From assembly GCA_021442155.1 (NCBI GenBank), contig CM038223.1:37174983-37238982 (forward strand): 64,000 nt of DNA. Reading direction: 5' to 3'. Within the stretch, counting starts at the first letter, position 1; each line of letters starts with the position of its first letter. Source of the DNA: Cymbidium sinense (Eukaryota; Streptophyta; Magnoliopsida; Asparagales; Orchidaceae). The translations under genes and the position numbers were made by a program. Positions 35,835-48,890 of this stretch are shown here, one piece after another. The notes under the pieces were generated by a model that did no database searches, was not told the DNA's origin, and saw only the letters and a program-made list of their open reading frames with translations.

Positions 35835-38107
35835 TGTTCTCTTCTAAGAAAAAAGACAAAGTTAAATGTCTCAGCCTATAGCACCATAGTGCTAAAATCA
35901 CAACACCTAGGTGCTGCCAACTGCCTCACGCCATCCAGAAGCCCAAACTACTCCGGATGTTTTTTTATCAAATAAGGTAGCATCGTGGTGCTAAAATGAC
36001 ATCTTTTCAGTTTTATGAACAAGAAAACTACCATTTCTACCTCATGAGCACTAACTTCCAAAATGGAGTTAGGGGAACAATTATGGGGCAAAAAATCATC
36101 CCATTGATGGAGGAATCTCTTTAAAAAGAGGAAAATTGCTCCACCTTTCTTCTTTCTTTCTTTTTCCTTCCTCCCTCACTCTCACTCTAAGCACCATTTA
36201 CTCTTCATGCTCTTGATCATTTACGCTCTCCACTGTGTGCTTCTGTTGGCTACGAGAGTGATTCCTTGTGCAAGAAAGGAAAACATGACTTACTCTCATC
36301 AATTTTAGGGTAAAAACTTATGAAATTTCTTTCTTTATATATTCCTTCATGAAAAAAAATTAACTAAAGTTTCACCATCGATCTTGGATCCAATGAGAAA
36401 TGGAAGAAGCATCTCTGTCAATCTTAGATCTAGAGCAAAAAGAACATACTCTAAAGACTTAAAAGAGTTAAATCTTGAATGTTTAAGGCCTCTGCATTTG
36501 AACTCAATTTTGACATGAGAAAAGACATTCTCTCTCTGATCTTTGACCCAGAATAAGAGACAAGAGTGCTTAGCACTGAACTAGATAAAAATCTAGATCT
36601 ACTAAGGTATTATGTTGTTGAATTTTTATAAAAAATTATCAAGAATTTAGCCTAAAATAAGCATTTATGTCCTACAACATCATGCCGCCATGTCTCGGCG
36701 TCATGGTTCCAAGCTCTCAGGAAAGAAATCTTCAAACCTCTATCTAGAGCATCGAGGCACTAGAAATAAGGTGTTGTGGTGCAAAGCTCTCAGGTAAATA
36801 CAGTCTCTTAGTGCTGCAATGCTATATTTGTGGGTCCATTTTTTCTTATTTAGTGTCATAGTGTTATATGCTCAATGCCAAGGCGCCATACCTTCCACCA
36901 TTGAACTTAGTTCCACTTTGAAATGAAACCCTCCCTCCATCGATCTTAGATCTGGAATAAGAGAGAAGAGTGCTTTGCACTAACGTATGAGAAAAATCTT
37001 GCATTACTACAGAGTTACATTGCCAAATATTTAAATTTTTATGCACCAATGAAATAGCGCTTAGGCATTGTCGTTGTAGTGTCAAGGTACCATGCTCTAA
37101 AGTTGATTAAAGAAAGTCATCGAGCAGCCCTTAATGTTGTAACTCATGTGCAATGGTGTGTAAGTTATTTCACATATAGAACACTGAACTTCAAAATATT
37201 AGGTCTAGGTCTTGTACATAGCAATGCTACAACACTGCATGTTAAGTGTTGAGTAGCCGACCTCTTGGGGAAAAAGAATGAAATAACTATTATAACATCA
37301 CCGCAATGCCACATGTTAAGCATTGAAGCACTGCACTATCGAGTTTTAAGCTTGTGTTATGCAAGCTAAGAGTGCATAAGTGCTACATTCACAGCGCCAA
37401 GGTGCTAACTCTCTATTGCCATTTTTTAAAGTTGAAAAGTTTTAATTATTTAATGTTGACATATCGATAAAAAAACATCTTTATTAACATCAAAAATCTA
37501 TTACAAAATGTTTGCAATAAAAGAAAAAAAATAAAGGAAAAAGGGGAAAACTAATAATCGTAGTCTTGATCATCTTTCTCTTCTTCTTCTTCTTTCAGCT
37601 CAAGTGAGGTGCTAACATGAAGCTGATAATGAGGTGCATAAGAAAAGAAGCCTTATCTGGACCCACATAAAAGCCATAATTTTTAAACATGTGAACAAGT
37701 GAGACATTAAACTTGACCATGTATGAAAACTATTGCTGCTGCTAACCAATATGATGGTCAAATTTTCTCTCTAGTTCCTATTAGTGCCAACTAGTCTCTC
37801 CAACCTTTTTTTCTTAAATTTGAGACTTGTCCTCTAATTTCTTGGAGTTGGTCATTGATGGTCTTGGAGGATTTGGGACTGGACTGAGAAGTGCATGAGC
37901 TTTCCCCCACCTCATTCCTCGAGTCAAATCCCTCAAAACTCTTTTAGCCATGGGAGCCTTTTGTATAAGGACTTCTTCATTGGAACCCCTAACTAGTTCA
38001 CCATAACACATAAAGCAGAAATAAAAGAAGGATAACCAAACTGTACTGTAGTAGTACCCTTAAGCATATTATAGATAGAATTATAAATAATCTTTCCTAC
38101 ATCCATA
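35835..38107 (+). mobile_element. 3' LTR of element B, left half
   Basis: It runs parallel to 13,292-15,646 of the 5' LTR (for example 'gctgccaactgcctcac' near 35,913 and 'agaagcccaaactactcc' near 35,937). The copies differ by many substitutions and small indels. It stops at CCATA (38,103-38,107), where D enters. Confidence 0.8.
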
Positions 38108-41100
38108 TGTGGTGTTTTAATTTGGAGGTCGTGTGGACACCACATAGATCTTAGGGGATACTTTTTGAAGTGATGAGGTATATCATTAAGGTATGATGTA
38201 CTATCTTGAAAGATAGAAATATCACCCTACAATAGACCTAATCACCTAATAAGGACTCCTAAGGTAGATGAGTCTTCGTATATACCAAAGATATTTCCCC
38301 TACTTTACATGGAGAAGTAAAGTAGGGTTTATTTTATGTTGAGTTCTTTAGTTCCCTATATAAGCAAGCTTCCATAGTTAATTACATCCTAGGAAGTTGG
38401 ATTTCTTAAGAATACTTTCAATTAAAGTAGTCAATCAGCATCTCCAAATATTTCAAGGTTAGACTATCAAAGGATGGGATATTTTTAGAAATTCAAATGG
38501 GAAAGTTCAACTTGGAAGACTTATTTTAAAATTCCAAAGGAGGATAAGTAGGGAGCACTCATGACACTAGAAAGCCTAGTAAGTGCTCCAGTCTATCCTA
38601 TGGTGAGGTTTTATATTTTTTAAAGAGAAAATTTATTTTAATTTAAATTAGGATTTTTCCTAGAATGCTAGGGCTTACAATCCATCAACACAAGATTATG
38701 AAAATGCCTAAGAAGTGAGGACTTATGCTCATAGCCTGATGGAAATTAGCAACCTTAAATCCTAAATCTATGGTGCTTAGCATAAGCTACGAGCTCGCCC
38801 TAAATCTAAATGAAAGGGAGACATAGTAGTTTACTTCTACAAGAGAGGATAAACCCGTCCAACTCTTCTAGACTTACAACCGCATAGAGTGGCTACCAAC
38901 TAACACCTCCTACAATTCAAAATCATGTAGGTCATTCTTATGAAATTGCAAGATAGTTAAGCTATTGTTTAATTAAGAAAGGAAGCTAGAGTCCTAAACT
39001 CACTCCCTTAGAGACTAGATCATGACTAGCATGAAGACATGACTTAGACTAAATGCAAAATATTACAAATTTTTATATCATTTTGGCACATTGATTTGGA
39101 CAAAAGCTTGGAATAATTATGCCTAAATGCATGATGAAATTGGGTTACTGGCTAAATCATCAGAAGGAGGTGTTCTCCACTACAAGGGATGCCCTCAAAG
39201 GTCAAGCATTCCCCAATCGTGCAAGAGTGGAGACCCTCTCTATTCAAGAAATAAACAAGATGATATGCAAGATATTAGAACATACATCATTTAGCTATAG
39301 GGTTGTTAAATCTTTTAATTATCTTAATTATAACCTAATATTTAGAATGAAGTTATGAATTATTTTATAATTTAGTTATGAGTTATTAATGAGGGTAGAA
39401 AAATTAATTTTATTCTAAAAATCCTACCGCATCTAGGCCACACATTCAATCATCAATCTTTAAGAAATCTATGAAAATCAGGCATAATAATCAAACATGT
39501 ATAGATTATCATGAAAGAATAAGAGGCCGGTGCTGCAAGGTACTGTCGTACACCCCAGAAAAGAGAAAAATTGGGTAGCCAATCTCTACCCTTAAATAAC
39601 CCAGATTATAAAAAAAATAATACAATTTATAATTAAACCAAAATGCTATGGGAGTCTTCATTTTTATTTCTTCTTTCTTCCTTTTGATTTAACTTTGCTC
39701 CAAGGTTTCATAGAGCCTTGCAGGACTTTGCCTTCTAGCCACTCCTCATCCTAAACCCCATAGCACTAATCCTATTTCCTATTGTAAAATTACATATTCA
39801 TGGAAAGTAAAATCTAACTATGCCTGCAAGACAAATGTTAGCTAAATCATCCATACAAACCCAAGCAATTATATTACAAAATTTGGACTTAGCACCTTGC
39901 ATATGGGTTACCAAGTCACCTATCTTAACATGGATTATGCTTAGAGTAATAAGCAACCAACAAGAAAGAGCATTTATATTTAATTTAGCATTCCCTTTAG
40001 CATAATCCCCTGTAGAAAACATCATTAAGCTAATAATGGCCTTACATACAATCTAAAATATTACATCATAAAATAAAACACAATATCATAACATACACCA
40101 TCCCCACTTAGAGCTAGAAGTGGCGACTTAGCATTCTAATTTGTGCGCTTAGGTTTATTATGGTATGTCTTAGCTAGGCTTTAGAATTCCAATCATCTAA
40201 GTTTAGAATTATTTAATTAAACATGAAGGGTTGTTTCACTTTGAGTTGTTTAGAGGATTAGTGGATTTTAACTTATACTTACTTTGAGTTATTTAGCATC
40301 TAAGTATTGTAAAGAGAAGAAAGAGGTTTAACCTCCTCCATCCCTATCCTATGTTAATTTCTAAAGCATGTTGTTATTAATTTGGTTTCTTTTAGTGAAT
40401 GGTTTATTAAGTATTTTTATTAATCCTAAATTTGGGTTAACCTTCAGGAATTCTAATCAACATGAAAGGCATCTTAAGATTACTAAACTTGAATTTTCGT
40501 CACATAGAAAATGTTATACCAATTTTTTTCATCATTAATAACATGTAAATGATTTTGAACATAGAATACCTATACATGCAATGTATTTTGGCACACTTAA
40601 ATGATTATGAATGTATATACTTTTATTAGAAAAGAGGTAAGTACACACATATATGTATTAAAGTTTTAAGTAAGTACGTGTCATTGTTTAAACTTGGGAA
40701 GTGAGATAATCCAAGACCTCCTTAGGGCTACTGAAAGTCTCGTATTCCTGGGATGTCCAGACTATATACTTGTTATCTTAAATACATATGAATGTACACA
40801 CAACTATGAGAATGAAAATAATATAAAAGATTATATTTATGTGAATTAATTACATATGTAAAGTAAAGTTTTATCCAAATTCTAGTACAAGTACACATAG
40901 GAAAAAATTAAATAAGTACATGCCTTTGTTAACCAGGGAAGTGAGGTAATCTAAGACCTTTATGGGGTTACTTAAAGCCTCGTATTCTTGGGATGTCTAG
41001 ACTATATACATATTAACATTAAAACATATGTAAACATGCACATGAATCAAAAAAGATAAAATAATACTTTGGCATGTTTTGGTTATAAGCACATGTAAAT

Positions 41101-44100
41101 CATATAGAATTTTCATAGCCAACATCAATTCAATTTTTCATTTATAATTTTGAAAATAGTTTTGAAATTTATTAGTGATAATAGCCACATATATCATAGG
41201 ATTAATCAAACACATGCAACTTACACATAATTAAATTCAATTGAATCTTTTATTTGAAAACATGAATGGATGATACCAAATGACATACAAAATTTATATT
41301 GATTGAAAAGGAATAATCAAACACTTCCACATAATCCGTTCAACTACATTATTTCTTAGGACAATCAAGTTGGAGAAAAACTAATTAAGATTAACTAAAG
41401 CTTCTTATGGAATTTGATTTTGGTTTTGAATTATTAAGATTAGAGAGGAGAAATAATATTTGTTGTTTTGCCCTCATCCCACATTAGTGACTTAATAGAA
41501 AATACAATTAAGTAACTTTTATGGATTGATTAAGTTCAATCCCTTAAGAAAATAATTTATTATCCCTGTCTTAAGCCTCTTTAATTTAATTAAGCATTTA
41601 ATTATGAGCCTCTAATGATATAAAAATGAGGACTTAAAATTATAATGAACTTAAGGACCTAATGTAATGAGGCTCATAATTAAATATTGATTTAATTAAA
41701 GAAGTATCTAATAGGTACTCATATGATTTTCCCACACCCATGGGTTAACCATAATTTCCTTAAAGGTCTTTATGCTATTAAACACATAAAGAGGAAACCT
41801 TAAATTTAATTTAGATTATATGAAGCAATTATCATTTTTATTTGATTTAATTTCATCCTTAATTATTTAATTAAGTCTTAAGTAGCCCATGCATTAATTA
41901 GCCCTCTTAAATGAAATGGATTTAGAGAAATAATTAGAAAAGAGATCCTAATTATTCCACTTCATCATTTAAATATTAATAGTGAGTAATCAAGTTTAAT
42001 TAACTAATTTTTACAATTTGGCATTTTTAATAATTATTAAATCACTTAATGAGGGTAATTAAGATTTGAATTTCAAATTTTCTCAATTACTTAGCCAATA
42101 AATCTCAAAAAACTAATGGGAGGTAGAGGACATCCTAAAGAGTCAACACATGTAATTTGAGATCAATTAGCTAAGTAGTTAAGGCTATTTAAAGTAATAA
42201 GGAAAATATTCAAACCCTAATTAAGCATTGTTCACTATTCAATTACTATGGGTTTTATTTTTATTAAATTCTCTTCTATTTACCCTTTCCAAAATGGGTT
42301 TACTCATATTTTTAAAAATTTCTACAATTAGATATGAATTTTTGAAGTTATGGATAATTAATAACATTTTAAAGCTTAATTAAACCCTAATCCCATCAGC
42401 GCCACATGGGAGTTAACATGGCGACACTTTTCACATGGCATCATGGGATAGGCCACTTAAATCATCTGGCATGGTGTGTTGAGTCAGCGGTTGTGAACAC
42501 GCTTTTATCCCTGCCCAATCTCATATTGGATGGTGGAGATTAATCTTGTGGATCTTTATGGATCAAATTGAATAAAATTAATGGATTAATCATGGTCGTT
42601 CATTCTAATCATGTGGAATGGATGGCAAATGATCATTCATCCCCTGAGCATCGAAAGACGGACACCATCCACCCTCCTCTACTCGATCCAAGCTTGTTGG
42701 AGCTCATGAGGCTTCGATATTGACTCCAAAACATTCAAGGAAGAGACCTAAGGAGATCCTATAGTGAAAATCGCATGAAATTAGAAAATTTTCACAAAAA
42801 ACCAACACCTAAGAGGATTTCTAGGGTTTGTCAGAAAAATACCTCATCGGAGCTCAAGACCAGCGGCCTAATGACTAAGGTAGCTTCATCTTGAAGAGAT
42901 GAGGCCCTATTGAGAAGCTCACGAGTTGCCTTATTGTCGATGGCTCTGTGGACCAAACACCATCGCAACAGTTGCTAAAGTTGGTCTAGGAGTGGTCTCC
43001 AATGCTTGAATCGATCGAGAATCAATATTTTTACCTCGTTGATGCTTAGGAAGGTGTAGGAGGCGTTAATTAAAGTTTGGTGGAGTTTGAGAGGGGTTGG
43101 ATAGCCAGAGGGCTTGGTTTCGCTCAGGTTTGGTCTCAATAGCGATGGATAGCTAAAGGGGCATCGGGAAAGCCCTAGGGATGCTCACTTAGACTCACTC
43201 AAGATCTCTGTGTGGTTTAAATTTGATGGGGATGAGTATACTCTCCTCCCTAACTAATCTAATGATTGGGATCAATCAGCTTTTAGCAGACGTCTGGCTA
43301 GCACAGGAAATTTGGGACATCAGTGATGGGCTGAGGTGGGGGGTCTTGAGTGGATGGAGGAATGGCAGGGGTTGAGGTGGTGTGTACCTCCTCCCCCAAG
43401 TGTCCCAATGGGAGGGCTTGGGTTAGCTGACCTTAACCTGGCCCATGACTGGCCCAATTATCTTTGGGTCAGGTAAGTTAGTGGTCAGCATGTCCAAAAT
43501 TGGCTAAGGTGGTTGCCAAGGGTTAGTAGGTAGGTATGACCATCCAAATGGGGATTTTATCTAATTTGGATGGGTTTGACCAATAGGTTTTGGCCTTATT
43601 CATGTCAACCATGGGTTAGGTTCATTTGGGCTGACCCATGGTGAAATAAGGATGGGTCATGCCAAATTTGGTTGGGTTTGGGCTTGGTTTGGATAGGTTT
43701 GGCTTAATTTGACCCATATAGGTCAAAATGGGTTCAAATGAGTTAGGTTGACCAATTGGTCAAATTGAGTCAAATTGATGGTTCAAATGTGTTCAAATGA
43801 GGATTTGGTATGTTTTGGTTCAATTGGTTTGGTTTAATTTGAAGTGGATTTGGATTTGGCTCATATGGGTCAAATGAGCCAAGTTGACCAATTTGATCAA
43901 ATTGACCAAATTGGCTTGAATGATGGGTTGGTTTAAGTTCAAATTGTGATTTGAGAATGACTATTAGTGTCAATTTGAATTGAATTGTATTTGGGAATGA
44001 TTTAGCTTAATTTGACCCTTTAGGTCAATTTGGGCTAAATGGATCAAATTGAGTTCAATTGAAGGTTAGATCATGTTCAATAATTAATTCATGATGGATT

Positions 44101-45102
44101 TGAGTCATTAGTTTCAATCAATTTGATTTAGGATTTGATTTGGCATAATTTGACCCTTTAGGTCAAATTGGGTCAACTTAGGTCAAGAGCCCTTGATTCA
44201 ATTGATGGTTTCTTTTATGTTCAAGGATCAATTTATGATTGGTAGAATCATTGGTTTCAATTGATTTGAATTGGAGTGAGATTTGGTTCATATTGGCTAC
44301 TTGGGTCAAGTGATCAAATTAGCTTGGCTTGCCCTAATTGATTATAATTGGTCAACCAAGGATGATCAACAATCATTGTAGAAGGTATTGAATGGGTTGG
44401 TTCAATCCAATTTAGGTTGGATTGAGGTTTAGATAAAATTGGTCCTTTATGTCACTTTGGGTCAAGTGAACCAAATGGGTCAATTGAGTTCAATTGTGTT
44501 GAAGTAGGTTGAATGTAGTTTGATAATTGATCTAGGGTTGATTGATGGCTTTGATTGCAATTGGTTTGGATTTAATTAGATTTTGGCTCATCTAATCCCT
44601 TTAAGTCAAATGGGATAGGTTGGGTTAATTGAATTGGTTTTGGTTAATTTGGTTTGATTGTAGTTATTGGGATGGTTTGAAATAGAGATTTGAATAGTTG
44701 GAGTGCTTTTATGAAGTCTAATTAGATTTGGTTCAATTGAATGGGTTTTGGGTTTGATCCATGGGATGATGGTGGAATTAGTTTAGGTTAAGGGTTAAGT
44801 TAATCTAGCTTGGAGCTTGGATATGAAGTAGGATTCAATTGAGTTTGATTTGTATTGATTTGAGGTTGGATTTGCATGAGTGGATAAGCATGGGTCATAG
44901 TTTAGGCCATAGAATAAGTAGAACCTATTTACTTTAGGGTATGACCTAAGCTAGAGGTATGCCTTCTTAAGTCTCTTGGATTGGGTTTAATGTTCCCCAA
45001 ATCACTAGTAGTGTCCTATGACTAGAGAAATCCTAGTGCTTAGAAGGCTCCTAAGTCTAAGGAGGGGTGAGTCAATCCTCACACCAAAAGTGAGGTCAAC
45101 AC
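38108..45102 (-). mobile_element. Giant solo LTR, family D, copy 2 (6,995 bp)
   Basis: The plus strand reads TGTGGTGTTTTAATTTGG at 38,108 and ends AGTGAGGTCAACA at 45,102, so the LTR is on the minus strand. Perfect 5-bp TSDs, CCATA, lie at 38,103-38,107 and 45,103-45,107, and the empty site is preserved at 15,647. The promoter block is near 39,530-39,610 (TATA decayed), the duplicated module at 40,670-41,012, and the TTGACC-rich zone (here read as GGTCAA) at ~43,430-45,102. No coding sequence is seen. This copy gives the best-defined borders of the family. Confidence 0.88.
39530..39610 (-). promoter_or_regulatory. Degraded core promoter of LTR D copy 2
   Basis: On the minus strand the TATA position reads TTATTTAAGGG. 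The downstream block 'ggggtgtacgacagtacc' and 'ttgcagcaccggcc' (39,530-39,568) is well kept and matches 23,771-23,805. Confidence 0.5.
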
Positions 45103-47398
45103 CATAGTAAAGCCCTTTTGAATTACAAAATTTAAAATGGCTCTATCCTTAGTTACATCACTAATGATTCTAGCGGGCATGAACTAGACAAAAATGAAAT
45201 AATGCTAAGATTTGGCCTCAACAGTGAGGCCAATGATAAGGAAATTGAAAATTGACATTAGAATTTTCTAATAGTGAGAGAATTAAAGATTTCATCTAAG
45301 TTAGGATGATCAATATAATAAAAAAGATATTGATCATATTCTACATTCAATAATTTATTATATGTGTTAATAGAAGTACTGTCAAAACTTGCTAGTTTTC
45401 CCTGAATGAAAACTTGATTATTCTAGTGGTCCTTCTCATTGGCAAAGAACACCCGCACCATGAGGATGACACCAATTTTATTATTGTTTGTCAACTTCTC
45501 CCATCATCACTCGGCAATAATACTCTCCAAGCACCAACCTGGATTATAGAAACTCCTCTACAAAATTAGATGTTTGTGTCTAAGGGAGGGATGGTACCTC
45601 TCCTCGACTTTTAAACTAACAAATCTATTAGTATCACTGACAACTGCCCTCTTCTTGCCCTTTTTAAGGAATTTTACTGGCATGATGGCTTTTCTAAAAA
45701 GAAAAATGCAAGCTAGGAGAGAGTATTCTAAGAATGTAGAATAGAAAATGAGTAGCCCAAGGGGTCTATTTTTAAATTTGGCCTAGCACTATGATGCTCT
45801 AATATTAGCATCGAGGTGCTACCCTCTTAGGTTCTAGAATAGTAGTCAAGTGTTGTGGCATTCACATGTAGTGCCTCAGTGCTAGTTAGCTAATCATGTC
45901 GATTATTGTGTCGGTCAAAAAGAGTGATTTATCACCATTAATTTTAAAATTGAAAAGCACATCAGGCAGTGATTTAGTTCCACAAGGCTCTAATGTAGTG
46001 TTGCAGCACTGATCAAAATGCTTGTCCTATCCATTTAAAGTGCCTATACATCTGCCACCTTTTATGAACCAACCATTTACTAATGGCGCGATGCCAAATA
46101 ATTAACACCAAGGCACTTATCAGCAAGTCAATATGAATAAATTAAAATAAAAAAAACTAATTTTAAACACTATGATACTATATGTATAGCGTCCAAGCGC
46201 TAATCCTGTGCTCTTAAAACACAAATACCTACTTAATGATAGCTACAGTCCTACCCATGATAGGGCCATGATGCTACATGTTCAACGCTGTGGATTTATC
46301 TTAAAAATGAAATGAACTTGAAATTTTTTGCATGGGCCCCAACATAATAACAATTTCCTAACTCTACTGTGTGAGGATGCTTCATGGGTTAATATTCTCA
46401 GTCGAGTCTTATGATTGGGTCTAGGTCAAAAAAATCTAATCATTCCCAATGATGGTCGTGTTGATTATCAAATTCATTAGGAGAGGTTATGTTTAAATTG
46501 TATGAATTTCATTGTAACTTAAAGTAAATAATCATCCACTCATCTATCATTTATTTTTCAAGGGTAATAAGCTAAAAAAAAACTCTTGCTCATAAAAGAG
46601 CTAATGCTAAATTAAATATATAACTATGGTCAAACTCAAATAATATCATGCTAGTAAGAATGTGGTATGTGTCATATGTCTGCATGGTTTTGCTGCTAAA
46701 TGACACCACATGAAATACCCTCTGACTGGGTGGCTTGGCATCCTTATATATCCACTATATTTTGGTAACGGTAATAACTCGTATGTTTTCTAATGGCTTT
46801 ACTCCTTCAACTATGAACTATAGAATATATTTAATAGGAAAAAATCCTTCGATTAGTAAGGTTGACTTAAATTTATCACCTTAGATAAATACCACCCTAC
46901 GTCTACAAGAACACCTTGAATGACACAATTCATGGCTACTGACAGGGATTCTTTGGTCAAGAACTAATTCGCCTAGCTAATTAGACTAGGGACCATGACA
47001 ACTGAAATGACAGAACCATGGGATATTGATTGGGCATGTCATCATTCCCCACAAACCCACCCCTCACCAATCCCCCCACCCACCCACCAAGAAGGTACAC
47101 TTTAAGTTAAATGATAATCATTTATACCATAACCAACACACCTTTAGACACCAATTCATATCAGATAGATATGTTTGTTTTTTAACCTTAATCGAAAGTG
47201 CTCTCTTACTGCACTAAGAGGGATAATTAACTATGAAGGCTTGTGTTCATAGGAAGTGGGGCCCATATCTAAATAAACTCTAACATAATGTTAGGGGAAA
47301 TCTCATTGAATATATATGTCAATGTTCCTCATGAAAAAACATACTCCTACCCATCTAGATAAACATGGTGGAGAGCATCCTTAAATATGTTTATATTA
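45103..47398 (+). mobile_element. 3' LTR of element B, right half
   Basis: After the TSD it continues GTAAAGCCCTTTTGAATTA and runs parallel to 15,652-17,898. Shared landmarks are 'tctgaatgaaaacttgatta'-like text near 45,400, 'aggtgctaccctc' near 45,814 and 'ggagagcatccttaaa' near 47,370. It ends near 47,398, immediately against LTR C. The 63-codon frame at 47,026 is not conserved with the other LTR. Confidence 0.8.
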
Positions 47399-48286
47399 AT
47401 ATCTAAATATATATTTTGAAGTTTTCATGGGATAATAAAGGGCGAGGATAATATGATAGTAGGATGACTTAAACTAGTCCAATTTGGACAAAATTAGGAT
47501 GATTTAAAATTTAGCTATAAGGAATAAGATTTAAATGAGGTAAATGGATAAAAATACTTGTGGAGGTTTAGGATAGGATATGTGCTTATGATCTTGGGCA
47601 GTTGACTAGGATATATAAGGTTTAAGTGGTTATTTTGGTGCAAGGACTAGGACTAGGTCATAATAAATAAAGTAGAGGTATTATTAAGTGGAAGGAAGGT
47701 GTAGGCTTATGGAGGAGAGTAGAAGGCTTAGTGTATCATTATAGATGATGTTAAGGGTTTAGGGGTATGAGAAAAGAAAGATATGTTGGATAACTAGTGC
47801 TCCAACCAAGGATTACCAAGGTTTGGCCACCAAGCTCTCAAACCATAAGAATAACTCAAATAATTTATAATTGCCAAAATATCTCATTTCATTCCAGCAA
47901 GGGGGACTATTTATAGCCATTACAAACATATTTCAAAACAAAAAGAATTCAAAATATGGAGGGAAAGGTGGGTGGCCACATTAATGTGAAACATTAAGTT
48001 ACCTTATTATTTTATTTCATCAACCCATTTCACATACTATTATTTTATGTGGATTAAACCACCTCACATGTCATGCTTCAAATTATTAAATTTAAAATTC
48101 TAAACCTAGAGTTTCTAGAATAAAATAAAAAAGTACATAACTAAAAAAAAGTTGAAATAAAAAAAGGGTCTTAGCAGGCTAATGGGCCAAGCCTTCGTCT
48201 TTATTGAATTTTCTTGGGCTTTAGCTTAAGATCTTATAAATAGACATTGAGCTCTAATTTCTTGATCCACATGATGTTCTACTTCA
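47397..48286 (-). mobile_element. LTR of family C, minus orientation (~890 bp)
   Basis: It is the inverted counterpart of 12,158-13,077. The minus strand begins TGAAGTAGAACATCATGTGG at 48,286 and ends near 47,397 with a decayed CA. The TATA box is at 47,908-47,916 on the minus strand. Flanking 5-mers do not match, so its borders or the neighbouring B end have been altered. No internal element sequence continues from it. Confidence 0.65.
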
Positions 48287-48890
48287 TTTAGATTTTGATT
48301 TGATATGCTCAGTCTCTTAAATCCATCATAGAAATGGAGTTAATGCAACTTCTAAGCTTTGTTGTGGTCTCTTTAATTAGAAAAGGCTTAGCAGTGAAGT
48401 CTTGAGTCTCAGTGTCATCTAGAGGATTAATCATATGAAGTGAAGATAAAAAAACCCTTCTTTGAGATCTTCTCTCTATTCTTCTCAACTCTTTTTTTAT
48501 TCTCAAAAACCCCATTCCTCTTGTGCTTAATGAACAAAGCAACATTGAGCTTTTGCTTTGAAATGTTGATTTGATATCTTATAATTTTCTCCATTTGTCA
48601 CAAGAAACTTTGAAGGAGTAGGTGGGGAAAAGAGAGAGTTTTTTTTAGCAATAATGAAGAAAAAAAATTCAACATCCTTCATTTATAGAATACAATAAGG
48701 GGCACGGGACACCAAACAAAAGAAAAATACATGTGTCAATGTTAAAGATAAAACATGTTCAATCATTTTTTGAATTAATTATATTTTTAATTCTTTATTA
48801 TCATATTCTTTTCACAATTTCACTACCAAAGAAATAATAGAATTAGAGAACTAAATATGTATATCCACAACACCGTTGGACTGGGTTCAA
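48287..48890 (-). pseudogene. Unrecognised gene-like fragment, minus strand
   Basis: I do not recognise this. On the minus strand a TATA-like TTCTATAAAT (48,681-48,690) is followed ~90 bases later by an ATG at 48,594 opening 'MEKIIRYQINISKQKLNVAL', a basic, lysine-rich peptide of 57 codons. An overlapping 78-codon frame (48,545-48,309) ends 'MINPLDDTETQDFTAKPF' and 'LRSCINSISMMDLRD'. Either could be a chance frame. It could be the leader of a retroelement or a broken host gene cut by LTR C. Confidence 0.3.

Larger units (their letters stand above)
13292..47398 (+). mobile_element. Element B: giant Tat/Ogre-like Ty3/gypsy retrotransposon with PMD gene
   Basis: Two direct LTRs of ~4.6 kb (13,292-17,898 and 35,835-38,107 plus 45,108-47,398) flank an internal region with a primer-binding-site remnant, gag, protease, a deleted pol, a tandem array, a PMD ORF and a polypurine tract. 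After removing two D insertions (7,293 and 6,995 bp plus TSDs), B itself is about 19.8 kb. Huge size, tandem repeats before the 3' LTR, an extra ORF and the gag/protease/RT wording fit the Tat lineage, which includes Ogre. LTR divergence is clearly large, so insertion is old. A TSD was not confirmed: the left flank is GCGAG and the right side is occupied by LTR C. Confidence 0.8.

Noticed and set aside
43770..43973. Minus-strand 67-codon frame
   Set aside because: It is the TTGACC-rich zone of LTR D in translation, rich in Asn, Gln and Pro from the repeated phrase, and is not conserved between copies.
47442..47446. GCGAG as right TSD of element B (left flank is GCGAG at 13,287)
   Set aside because: The match lies about 45 bases inside LTR C, where the other C copy reads GTGTAG at the same place, so it is chance.
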